Positions 11,411 to 21,769 of a stretch of 64,000 nt of DNA are shown here, one piece after another (position 1 is the first letter of the stretch; every line of letters begins with the position of its first letter). The stretch is from the NCBI GenBank assembly GCA_036346225.1, contig JARFIW010000139.1, positions 8,370,001 to 8,434,000 on the forward strand, in the 5' to 3' direction. The translations under genes and the position numbers were made by a program. The notes below the pieces were generated by a model. That model ran no database searches. It was not told the DNA's origin and worked only from the letters and a program-made list of their open reading frames with translations. Source of the stretch: Platerodrilus igneus (Eukaryota; Arthropoda; Insecta; Coleoptera; Lycidae).

Positions 11411-11650
11411 AAAATTTAATTATTTTCTAATTTGATGTATTTTACTTTATTAATAAATTCTGCAATTTTTTTCAGATGGCCTATTAAATTTTAAACCTAC
11501 AATAAATTCATTTAACAACCACTATGATAAGAAATAAGTCCTTGTTAAGTGATTGTCAAATGAAAGGGTATAAAATTTAATACTTTTCTGTAGAAAACTC
11601 TATAGAGGTTATTTATAAAGTAAAATAACATCAAATTAGAAAATAAGGAA
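11411..11650. repeat. Inverted repeat between two Penelope-like fragments
   Basis: The sequence near 11415-11455 (TTTTCTAATTTGATGTATTT and flank) reappears inverted near 11612-11648 (AAATAACATCAAATTAGAAA). The arms lie between the divergent RT fragments, so the two copies are joined head to head rather than independently inserted. Confidence 0.7.
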
Positions 11651-11769
11651 ATTTTTACTTCATTTGTCAGGTAATTATTTCTTAGTGTTCTAATATCACT
11701 GAATTAATCTATTTAAAGAAATTTTTTAATAGAAAATAGCGGTGACAACATTAAAATCAAACTAGTTTT

Positions 11770-12116
11770 GCTTGATATGTCCCAGAACTATTTTGCATTA
11801 ACAAAAAGTTATATAAACAACATGAAAAACTGCCATGGAAAATAGTCTATCATCCTTCGTGGCCAATGTATTTATGTTATGATTTGAAATTTAGTTTAAA
11901 GATCACTCAAGATATCTCAAGAATATGATTAAAATATATGGATGACATTTTTGCCATTTTTGATGCTTCCAAATCCAATGTTGATGAATTTCTTAATGAA
12001 TTAAATTCAAACTTTAGAAGTATAAAATTTATTTACGAACTAGAAAATAATGGACTAATACCATTTGCGACTTTTTTAACATTACCTCCAACTCCATCTG
12101 GAGCACCTTTTCCATG
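11770..12116 (+). pseudogene. Penelope-like retroelement fragment B (RT palm), opposite orientation
   Basis: The plus strand reads KYMDDIFAIFDASKSNVDEF and, further on, FIYELENNGLIPF, the same palm and following block as fragment A (DIYAIFDTSKS, YKLENN) but with the catalytic YMDD intact. The upstream part, equivalent to the MGN box, is present but shifted and contains stops. It breaks off near 12116. With fragment A it forms a divergent pair. Confidence 0.75.
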
Positions 12117-12173
12117 AGAAGTAGCCGTAAAATTCCAAAATACTGCAATAATATTGAATCGTGGTGCTAAATA

Positions 12174-13800
12174 CTACTCAGTTAGCTGAAACATCATCTT
12201 ATTTTTATATTTATTGGAAGGACCATTGCTTATAAAGTAAATAGTGTTTAAATTGGTCACTAGTTCCTGTGCAGTTTTAATAACTGGGTTCAAATGTGCA
12301 CAAATAGCAACAGGATCATGGCACAATCTTTCAGAAATTGTACAAAAACATTGATGACTGGCATTAGCAAAATATATAACTGACGTATGTAAAATGATTA
12401 GTGGCTTGGAGTCACCAAAATAAGAGGACTGAATTTTTTCAGAGTAGAAATTCATATGCAACATTACTTCTTCCATCCTCCCCTAAATTTTCTCCTATAA
12501 ATCGGATGGCCTTTTGTTGGTGTACAACACTATTGCAGTGCTTCATGAAAGGTGGTAAAGTTGATTCAAACCCCTGTAATAGTTCAGCATTTGTACACTC
12601 TATATCTATTTTAACAGTTTTCATGCTGCCTTCCCTTAACCAAAACATCAACCTTTTTCGTAGCCCATTTTTCATAACAACATTTTTGTGATGGTTCCAT
12701 CATGTATATTGTAGGTGTTTTATGCTTACAAGTGTTAAATATTCTTTCTAAACATGCACTTGTAGATTGTGTGCAACAGAGGGTATCAATTATTTTGGAA
12801 GAAGAATTCTCTTATACAAGTTTTCCATGTTTCAGCTGTAATACAAGCAAATGCATGTTGGTATGTATTTTACATAGGTATGTTTTGTGTGCATTGACTT
12901 GGCACGTAACAACCCAAAATGGCTGCATTTTACAAAATGATGAATATCTTGGCCCCTTAAATGTTGTTATTTGACAAAAAATTTTATGTAAATTTCGTAA
13001 ACTGTTATTTAAAATTCTAATCTGTTTTTTACTTTTTCTTCGTGATGGTTTTTTCATTTTCCTGAAGTCAATCTGCTATTTTCGTCTAGTTCTAGAAATC
13101 TCCGAACTACTTCTTTCGCAAGATTATACCTGTGTCCAATTTTCTTTCATTTGTAAACCTGAAGTTTAATGAGTCTCTTAGAAGTAATATTTATCAATTC
13201 ATTTTGAATTTTTTTTAATTAAGGGACCTTGCAACACTCTGTAGAATAATTTCTTTGTTTTAGTGGAATTTTGGCCACAAAAATTTTTCGTAATCTACTT
13301 CTTCAGGACTTCACTAAAAGCTTATTTCACTTAATTGTTTTTGGTACAACCGTTCCATCAAGCATAGAGGTAACAATTTTCAGAACTACTTATTGATGAA
13401 TCTAGTTTATGTTTAAGACGCTTATATCTTGATTTGTATAAATTTTTTCGTTTTTTTAAGTTAGTTATCTTTTCTAGTAGTTTTTTCTCACATCTCCACT
13501 TGTATCGGTTTTTTTGCAGTAGTAACTCTTGTTGATAGTGATCCAAGGCTTAAATTTTGTTCCATAGGAATTAGACTTTCCATGTCAGCAACAGGACTTG
13601 GCCGAGGAGAAGCATTTTCCAATATGACTCTCATACGCTCAGCATCTTGGCCTTCTTTGTCTTTCTACCCATTCTTTAGTTATGGATTTTTGATCCAGAC
13701 GTCTCAACTCCTTAATGCTTTTTACTTGTCCTGTATATTTTTTCTTGTAATATCTTTCTCTATCATTTTTTTTAACTTCTTCCTGCTTTGAGTTTTTGCC
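12174..13800 (-). pseudogene. Frame-broken protein of an unidentified repeat family
   Basis: Consecutive minus-strand segments look like parts of one protein. About 13800-13570 is very basic and helical (KEWVERQRR). 13546-13358 is a coiled-coil-like Lys-rich block. 13057-12812 reads RILNNSLRNLHKIFCQ then YSSFCKMQPFWVVTCQ with regular Cys residues. 12675-12439 includes MKHCNSVVHQQKAI, and 12476-12174 includes CAHLNPVIK and FISNGPSNKYKNK. I recall similar uncharacterised proteins repeated in invertebrate genomes, some of which may be transposon-borne, but cannot name the family. There are at least four frame breaks. No terminal repeats were found. Confidence 0.5.
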
Positions 13801-14104
13801 TAGCTTGTCTCATACTAATCTTTTTGTTTTCTGTTCTTCTCCTAAGTTTGCATCTTCAATTGCTTTGCGTTATGCTATTATGACTTAATATTTTGCCGAA
13901 ATCCAAAACTGAAAAGTTTTATAATATAGTCTATACACTTTATGAGTTAGTAAGTAAATGTTATAGAATATAAAACGCATATACTAAAAAAAGCATACAA
14001 ACGAAGCCACAGAACATATATTATTTGATGTATTTGTATAATACTGTCATTTCTGTTCCTATTGGTCACATCTGTGGACATACCTGATCCACAAAAGTGA
14101 CATC

Positions 14105-14475
14105 CACAGAAGTAATAAATTAATTATATTTTGGGTATTTGAAATCGAACTGGATTTAACAAGGAATCTAAATACATACGACCAATGGACAACAAACCTT
14201 AAAAAAGCCACAGACATAGCTATCCCCAAAACAAAAGTAAAAAATGAGAGCACAAAATACTCGCAAATACCAGGTTGGTGGGACGAAGAATGCAGAGAAA
14301 TAGTTCAAAAAAGGAGCAAGGCACTACAAACTTATAAAAGCAGCAGCACAGAACAAAACTATTTAAATTACAAAAAACTAACTGCACAAGCTAGAAGAAT
14401 ACTGAGGACCACAAAAAAAAGAATTTAAAAAAATTCACAGAAGGACTAATCAAAAACACATCAATTACAACTATT
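14105..14475 (+). pseudogene. LINE fragment: linker between endonuclease and RT
   Basis: One plus-strand frame reads LNTYDQWTTNLKKATDIAIP, then PGWWDEECREIVQKRSKAL and KKLTAQARRILRTTKK before breaking. The WWDEEC...KRSKAL...ARRILR pattern is the linker between endonuclease and RT in I/R1/Jockey-type LINEs. No endonuclease or RT motifs are left around it, so it is a small truncated remnant just upstream of the transporter exons. Confidence 0.6.
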
Positions 14476-14789
14476 TGAAAAGTAGTTCGTAAATTTGCCT
14501 CGAATGATCTTCTTAGTTAAGCACCCTATATTTATCAGCAAGCTGGAAATACCAGGCTGATGTAGTTACCGCGTAGTGCCCATATTTTAAATAATCCTAT
14601 GAAATATAAGATTAATATATGTTTACATATATGGCGCGTTACAGACTGATACAAATGTTTACACAATTAATATTAGTTAAGTAAAGACCTGCTTTACTCT
14701 ATCGTTGGGGACACTGTACATATTTAAACATCTTAGTTTGTTAAATAATAGAAACGCTTTACATGTATAATAATTATTTCTGATTACAG

Positions 14790-15842
14790 GAGCAAGCTAG
14801 TAGGCCACCGTTACCATGGAGATCGATCATTACTTCAACTCCTTTTTGGGCAATACTTATTGCACATACGTGTTCTAACTGGGGTTGGTACATGGTATTA
14901 ATTGAGCTTCCTAATTACATGAAAAGTGTTCTTAAACTGAAAATAGCCCAAAATGCTATACTTAGCTCAGTTCCTTTTTTAATACTGTGGTTATTTAGTT
15001 TAGTATTAAGCAAAACTCTTGATTCATTGAGAAGTAAAAGAATAATTACTACAACATCAGCTAGAAAGATTGCAACTGCAATTGCAAGTATAGGGCCAAT
15101 GCTTTGCTTTTTGGCACTCTGTTATATTGGATGTATGAGAACATTGGCTATAGTATTAATGACATTGGCAATAACATCCGTGGCTGGGATGTTCTGTGGA
15201 TATTTATCTAACCATATTGATATTGCACCAAATTTTGCTGGTACACTTATAGCCTTGACTAATACTGTTGCCACAATTCCTGGAATTATTGTACCAAATT
15301 TTGTTGGATATTTAACTGATACTGATGTAAGTTTTTAGTATTATGATTTATTCATTCGTAATCCTATAGTGTTTATCTAATGTGATATATTTTGAACTGT
15401 TCATTATTATGTCTTGTTTGCACCAGCTGTATTTATGTAGTTTTTCAATTGCTGCATGTTTATCATACTATGTTAAATTGTTTCCTTTGGCTTTTTATAT
15501 ATTATCCATCCAACCAACCAGCCCATAGCTTTCAAATGCTCTTACTCCATTTATTTGTCTGTAATATTTTCTTTGCCATGCCTTCATTTTGTACTTCTTT
15601 GATGATCCAAACAATATCATATTCATTTTAATTATAATTTAGACTATGACATTCATAATTAAAATTTATTATTGCAGCCATCGATCCATTCCTGGAGGAT
15701 CATTTTCTGGGTTACGATAGTACTGTATTTAGTTGAAGCAGTTGCATTTTGCTTGTTTGCATCAGGCGAAGAACAAAAATGGAACAAATGCAACAAAAAT
15801 GAACTGGGAGAAGAACAGCCACTGAAAACTAAATCAAAATAA
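14790..15842 (+). CDS. SLC17-type MFS anion transporter, last two coding exons
   Basis: Exon 14790-15326 (179 codons) follows a TTTCTGATTACAG acceptor and ends at a GTAAGT donor. Exon 15678-15842 follows TTATTGCAG and ends in TAA. Both joins are phase 0. The protein part reads RPPLPWRSIITSTPFWAILI, then NWGWYMVLIELPNYMKSVL, CGYLSNHIDIAPNFAGTL, IPGIIVPNFVGYLTD and finally HSWRIIFWVTIVLYLVEAV. These are hallmarks of SLC17 family members (sialin / Na-phosphate cotransporter-like / vesicular transporter relatives), covering roughly TM7-TM12 with a short hydrophilic tail ending KTKSK. Such proteins move organic anions or phosphate across the plasma, lysosomal or vesicle membrane; the substrate cannot be told here. 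No stops interrupt it. Upstream exons were not found in the window. Confidence 0.87.
15327..15677 (+). other. Intron of the SLC17-type gene
   Basis: This 351-bp intron starts GTAAGT, ends TTGCAG and keeps phase 0. It is AT- and pyrimidine-rich near the acceptor. The short frames inside it have no family signature. Confidence 0.85.
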
Positions 15843-18040
15843 AACTTTAAAATATTTTTTTATAATTTTATATGAGAATTATTCTATTCGAAGTCTTGCA
15901 TGATTGGGATATTGTGATAGGAAATACATTTACATTTTAAAGTAGAATATAATATGTCCTTTAAAAAAATATGTAAACTACTACAAAATTTATATTGATG
16001 AAGAAAAGAATTTAAATAAGGTAACTAACTGAAAGATGTATAAAAAGTTGTTTAATTTTTTTATAAATTCTAGTGTTTGGACTCCTGTTCCTCATATTTA
16101 CTCCTTGTTGTCCCTTCCTTCTTCATCATGCAAGAAGATTTAAAAAACAACTGTTGTTGTTGTTATATATGAATCTGCGCAACTGTACAATAGTATTGCA
16201 TCTTGATTGTTGTTACGTTCAAAACCCTGCAAACAATTTTTCCTGCATTTATTTTTTAAATGCCCTAAAATTCTTCAACAAGCTCAATTTCCCGCCATTT
16301 AAATTAGTGTTATTTAATAAAATTTCTCAAGTAATTACTCCGTATAAAAGTTTGCTTTAAACAGCTGCTTAGGAAACATTACGTTACAAAGTAGTTGTAA
16401 TAAATTCTAGCACCTGCAGTGATTACATTTTAATTAAAAGTTGCAGCTTTCTTCTAAAAGATAAGACCACTCACCACCTGCCTACATCTGCTTACAATGG
16501 ACTTGTTATCTGGTATTCTGCAGCTGTTAAGATTTTACAAAGTAACAAAATTGTTCTCCTTTGTTTAAAACCCTTTGATAATTGCGTTATTTGCTTGTTG
16601 GCAAGCTGCTACAGTTTGTATTTCGGCTGCTGTTGTCTGGAAATTCTGCACAGATAGTAATTCAGTGATATCTTTGAAAGTCAAATCCCCTACCCCTATA
16701 CATGATTCTGGCCTTATAAAATAGAGACCGTGCTTTATGTGCTTGTATAAGTGAAGTTGGTGGTTCCAGCATGCAGCCAGCCCATAGAGAAATGCAGCCG
16801 CATTTTTCCAGCGTTAAGATGAGACCAGCACGAAGCTGATTGTGCAAGGTACAGTTTTTTTATTTCCATAATTCTTTTATGCTGCTGTGAAGAAAAGATT
16901 TTTCATTCGCTGCTATTGCTTATAATTATCCGATTAATTGGCACCATTCCCTTACAAAACTTACATACATGATGCACGAACAACTAGGTTATTATTCTAT
17001 AAATTAAAAATTAATCAATGTTTATGTTGGAGTCCGTTTTACTGTTCCTTTTGTCTTTCTGAACTTATGCCTCAATTTAAAAGTATTTAATATATGATTA
17101 ATTTAAGTTAGGGTGTCTAATTTTAATTTTATATTATTTCTGAGGAGGTGCACTTCACAAAGCAGCATGTACATCTAATTTAAGTATATTTCTTTTTCTA
17201 GATTTACTGTACAGTTTATGCTTAATTTTCTTTTATATGTATTTAAGGTGAACCATTAAGTAGGTATTTAGATTATAAGATGTTATATTTGCTTACCAAT
17301 TTTTATATGTTATGACGCTTTGTTTACAATCACGATTACGCAACTTATTTATTTTGTTGCTTTGTAAATAGTCTTCCAAGATTCGATGTTATCAATATAG
17401 TTTCACCGAGGTTCCAACGGGCTTTTCTATTTTCACCCACGCCCCTCTACGACGTTTTTGAGCTAGCCCAAATTCTACCATTCTGTCCCCGTTCTGTTGC
17501 GGTATTCGGTATAAGCGGTTTCTTCACTTACTTTTACTGTTTTCTTTTGTGTTTGCGCGGAATACCGTAACATTGTTCATTGACAATAAAATACAGTTCC
17601 GCTAATTCATGCTCTAGAATTAATACCATTCATGGTTTACTAAATTATTCAAGAAGAATTTAAAGTAAGTGTTTATACTAATGCATTTCAATCCTAATAT
17701 CTTGTAACGCAATGCGATACGTTAACGTTAAATTATATTAAAAGAACTAATATTTAATCTTGAATGGAATTTGTTATAATGTGGTATAATCTTAATGTTA
17801 ATGTAAAATAGTGTTTAAAATGCAATGAAATCCATTATTCCAATTAAACTAAAAACAACAAAGCTATAACCGTTGCATTTCTATTAAATACCCCTGGTAA
17901 CGTGTTGTAAATTACTTTAAATCACAAGAATGTAAACAAATCAATTTAACCATCAAATTTTATTTTAAAACTATGTTCTAAAAAGCTTTCAGAAATTGTT
18001 AGGAAAATAAGAGAACTCAAATAGGCACCCCTAGTGTGAG
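15843..18040. other. 3' flank of the transporter gene and gene-free AT-rich sequence
   Basis: The first few hundred bases are presumably 3' UTR, but I could not fix a polyadenylation site. Short open frames such as 16073-16360 lack recognisable motifs. A less AT-rich patch at about 17380-17600 is followed by AAAGTAAGTG near 17660, which could be a first exon with a donor, but nothing confirms it. Confidence 0.4.
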
Positions 18041-18050
18041 CTTTAGGAAG

Positions 18051-18519
18051 CTAGTAATGAATAATTTTGCCTGGCATCCAAATAAGTAAGGTACTTGGAG
18101 GGTTGTTGACGTCATAGTCTCCCATGTGTTTATTATTTGCTCGGGCATATCTCTTACTATATTGTGTTAATCCTCCTCTGATGCCTGACTTATTAAAGTT
18201 GTGCTTATCAATATCCCTCAACAACTCCAGCCTTACACCAGTATACTTGAACATAGCATCCCAGCTCAAGCTTGGAGCTGTCAAGTATAGGCAGGGATCA
18301 AAGTCATGTCTTCCTGCAAACGCTACGGAAATTTTCAAATATATTGTTTAATAAGAGAAAATCAGTCTTAAGGTATAAATCACGATAATCTCCAAAAGTT
18401 TTGATATTGAAACTGTTCCACATCTTCTGTGCTTGACCGTAATCTGCGAATGTAATATACTTTGATGTTAAATCATTACAGAAGGTTTCTTTTGGTGGTA
18501 AAGATGTTTCTTTCAACAC
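18051..18519 (-). pseudogene. Family-B (protein-primed type) DNA polymerase fragment, Polinton/Maverick-like
   Basis: Two overlapping minus-strand frames (18519-18304 and 18338-18051) join by a shift. The first includes FNIKTFGDYRDLYLKTDFLL and NIFENFRSVC. The second includes CLYLTAPSLSWDAMFKYTG and DIDKHNFNKSGIRGGLTQYS. This is the signature of DNA_pol_B_2 polymerases of Polintons and related linear elements, in the region between the exonuclease and polymerase motifs. In the family the enzyme replicates the element from a protein primer. Only about 150 residues remain and the polymerase catalytic motifs are absent. No capsid, integrase or packaging ATPase remnants were found nearby. Confidence 0.75.
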
Positions 18520-19305
18520 GACAGCATTGGTGATATAATTGACTAACGAGATTATTTGCTACAATTGGTGCTAAATTACTTTCAACTAATTCAACCCATT
18601 ACTATGTAATATGTATAGACATATATCCTAGGTCAGATAATGATTTAGTGAAGAGTTACTCTGTTTACCGTTGCTTCTTCTGATTTGATTCACTTAGTTT
18701 TCCAGGAAAAGATTTAGGTATGCTGTGCCATTTGATCCTGCAAATGTCGACTATAACCAGTTGTGGGGCCGCAACGAAATGTGGGGTCAAGCTATAAGAA
18801 TTTCTATTTCTTTTCTGCGTTGGTTTGATGACCTACAACAGGAAGAATTGGGTCTGTTTTTTTTGTTAAGTGTTTCCAGTTGCTCATCGCATAAATAGAG
18901 GTATCTCAGTGTTGAAATTAAGCTTAGTTTACTCGAACTGGTGGAACATGTTAATGATGACGGCTTTTCTTGTTTGGCTGTTACGTATAATTTTTTCATA
19001 TACAAACTTTAGAGTACTCTATTATATACAGGGTGTCTTAAAAGTAACGGTCCAAATTGAAGGGTTTGATAGCTAAGATTAATACCTATTCAAATAACTA
19101 TATATGTTGTTATCCAATTGTTGATGGTTTCAAAGTTATAACAACTTTTGCGTTTTGTGTCAAAATCGTGCAGAACTTCAAATATTAATGTGCAATAACA
19201 GAAATAGTGACCTTTTGAAGGTACTTCGTTTTCTGTTGTATGCGTGAATGTTGCGTGTTTAATAAATGAGGACTTCCTCAAACATATACTTATTATCGCA
19301 AGAGT

Positions 19306-20008
19306 TATTATAACCTCGTAAACGAGGTACGCACGCCACTAATGACAGTTGGTAGCGATATTAGGTAATGTAAAAATTGACGCGCAAATTATCGATGACG
19401 TCACACAATATGCAAATTAATGCAACATAACTACACAAATTTTAAAGGAAATAAATTTTAAAGAAAACCCCAAAGGGGGCACTCACGTGAACATGTAGAG
19501 CTTCCTTCAGGATTACTCCATGATGGCGGCGGCTTCATTCAGGGTTACTCCATGATGGTCGGCCGTGGCTTCGCCAATCTTTCGGGCGTCGGTTACTTCG
19601 CTAATCTCTCGGGCGTCGGTTACTTCGCTAATCTCTCGGGCTTGGGAATTCTTGAGCCAGTTGAATCCAAATTCGATATCTTCTTTCTATATGTAGGGAA
19701 CGACAGGAACGGGTTTATAAGCAACGATAATCAAAAATAAGAGCAAAAGGGATCTACATAACACAAAAAAGGCACGATAAGATACGAGACAAACACACCT
19801 GTTCACATCTCGGAGGCTAGTTCTCGACGTGTCTCCCGGAAATCCCCCACTATCCTCCTTCATCCACACGCGTCGGCGCGAATCTCGCGCAACGCACTAT
19901 CTGAAGTGACGGAAATACGCGCACGTCCTTTTAAATTTATGGCGCGAAAGTCTCACATATTAAAACCTAGTTAAGAATGTCTAGTGCCGAAATTTTTGGC
20001 ACGTAACA
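19306..20008 (-). mobile_element. Solo LTR of a Ty3/gypsy-type family (copy S1)
   Basis: On the minus strand it begins TGTTACGTGCCAAAAATTTC and ends TATAATA, and it is flanked by 4-bp duplications GAGT (plus strand) at 19302-19305 and 20009-20012. It shares with the LTRs at 36253, 38766 and 55340 a GCGCCA..TTTAAAAG patch, a TTTCCGTCACTT-like patch and a late GAATTTGGATTCAAC-like patch. A 27-bp triplicate lies inside (19569-19649). With no internal region attached, it is a solo LTR left by recombination. Confidence 0.83.
19569..19649. repeat. 27-bp tandem repeat, three units, inside solo LTR S1
   Basis: The unit CTTCGCTAATCTCTCGGGCG plus TCGGTTA is repeated three times with few changes. It happens to be open in one frame, but the other LTRs of this family lack it, so it is probably a local duplication. 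Confidence 0.8.
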
Positions 20009-20411
20009 GAGTAAATCACAATTTTTCTATAATTTTGGTTATATGAAAAATTGAGCGTGCTTTTCAAACTGAAATTACTCAAAAAAAGTATTATCATCGA
20101 AAAGTGCACACCTATCTATGCACTTTGTTTAAAGGTATAACTGATAGGTCTAAGATTAAATGCATAGAAAATTTTTGGGTAATTTGTATGTACAATCCCA
20201 AGAACAGCACTTTTATTAAAGAATTCAAGCAAAAGCTAACTTATAATTTTTGCAAAATATGAACTCAAAATAATCAAATGTATTTAAAATTTGTTTACAA
20301 CAAATGTTCGAATGTCCTGTCACTAGTTCTTATACATAAACGACACCGTCTTAAAAAATTTCGTTTTAAAAACCTGAAGGCGCGGCCGTTTTCTCTCAGC
20401 CTTCCAACAGC

Positions 20412-20640
20412 TTAGTGTATTTTTGTACGTAGGTCCTGCTCGTTTGTGGTATGTGTTTTATACACATTTTCTTTCATATAACCCCACAAGAAGTAATCCA
20501 GGGGCTTGAGGTCGGGCGAACGAGGTGGCCAATAGATAGTACCTCTTCGTCCTACCCAACGATTGGGATATGCATGATTTAAGTGTTCCCTAACATTACG
20601 AGCTACCTCAAAGTTGCTCCCAGGGCTCAACACAAATTGA
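20412..20640 (-). pseudogene. DDE_3 (mariner/IS630-like) transposase C-terminal fragment
   Basis: The frame reads RNVREHLNHAYPNRWVGRRG, then IYWPPRSPDLKPLDYFLWG and MKENVYKT. The WPPRSPDLxPLDxFLWG block is the last catalytic-Asp motif of Tc1/mariner-superfamily transposases of a type abundant in insects. Upstream catalytic Asp motifs are missing. Downstream sequence contains a short DIRTFVVNKF-like tail in another frame. Confidence 0.75.
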
Positions 20641-20831
20641 AGGCACTCATTCTTTTAAACTTTAAAATTTTCACCTAATGTATTCAAACCAAATGTATCA
20701 AACATTGATAAATTAGAGTCGCCTTCAATTTATGTAATAAATGTCAAACTTGAAATTTTTATTATTTTGACAACGATCCTAGGGCATGGATCGAAACGTA
20801 AATAAAGACAATTTTAACAACTATGAGTGGT
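20628..20831 (+). repeat. Dispersed repeat R, copy a
   Basis: Shares most of its length with the reverse complement of 46011-46243. It starts near CAACACAAATTGAAGG and contains GACAACGATCCTAGG, GGATCGAAACGTAAATAAAG and ACTATGAGTGGTTT. Copy a stops at GAGTGGTTT, before the AAAGAAGATTAAGAA end seen in the other copies. Confidence 0.75.
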
Positions 20832-21769
20832 TTATTAAGTACTTCAGTTTTTAATTTAGTTTTGTTGTACAAGTGAGGGAAGAGTTTTATTTTTACAGAA
20901 TTTGATGGCATAGTCAGACACTGTTCTATTTCACTACTTTTCATACGTGGCCAACCAATATTTGCAAGTTTGTTTGAAATATGACCTATGTACTTTAATT
21001 CCATACAAAGAACGTAGTCAAACATTTTGTGCTTTTTATATTTTGTTCAAGGTTACCGTATTAACAGCTGCATGATAAAGTGTGATACCACAAAGATTTA
21101 TAAAAACTTTTTTAAACATTAAAGCCTAGGTACGATCTATAACATAGTTGTAAAAAGAAATATGACCTGAAAATATAGAAGATTTGATCCGAACACCAAA
21201 AATGGTTATCTATTAGTGTGCTTAATCTTTTGTCTATCTTAGCTATGTGAATTTCGTTGGAGTTAATATTCAACAATGAAGTAAGTTATCCCCTGTGGCT
21301 TTATTATTCAGTTCTAAATAGACCTGCACATTGAAGAAGTTCTAGATTACCATAATGGGTAGAATGGCTTGGGTGTTTCAGTCAGCTAAAGAACCAAACT
21401 ATAGGTTTAATCAAATTAGTGGCGTTTTTAGGGAGGAACCAGACTAAGACAGGTTCCCCAAAAGAAGGCAGCAGCTCTTACAGTACTTATAGTGGCAGTG
21501 ACCATACGGGCCAGTATGGCTTTTTAAGAGACACTAATGCTATATGGCAGGCAACGAAAAAACCCCACATTATCTCCCAAGTACACAGTTTACTAAAAAT
21601 GTTTTTTACAATAATGGCATCCTCTGGGGTAAAATATTTCAGAGGTAAAATAGTCCCTCCTATTTGGATCTCTGGGAGGAGACTACTTTAGAGAATACGA
21701 TTAGCAAATTTAAAAGAAGAACAGGAAACATTTTGTGAGTTGAGCATGAAATGTTTGAAGCATGAAGCA

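Larger units (their letters stand above)
19027..20640 (-). mobile_element. Mariner/IS630-like transposon remnant, split by a solo LTR
   Basis: The C-terminus of a DDE_3 transposase lies at 20640-20412, followed on the minus strand by a 3' region that reaches, beyond the solo LTR at 19306-20008, a candidate terminal sequence ACAGGGTGTCTTAAAAGTAA at about 19027-19046. The transposase N-terminus and opposite end are missing; a different repeat begins at about 20628. That both sides of the LTR belong to one element is inference from continuity and from the GAGT duplication of the LTR. Confidence 0.55.

Noticed and set aside
16073..16360. 95-codon frame downstream of the transporter
   Set aside because: Composition is Leu/Phe/Asn-rich as expected from AT-rich non-coding DNA; no motif or splice support.
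17380..17665. Possible promoter and first exon (less AT-rich patch, AAAGTAAGTG donor)
   Set aside because: No open frame, TATA or acceptor partner could be linked to it; a donor-like hexamer is common by chance.
19552..19740. Plus-strand frame with repeated FANLSGVGY
   Set aside because: It is an accident of a 27-bp tandem repeat inside a solo LTR.
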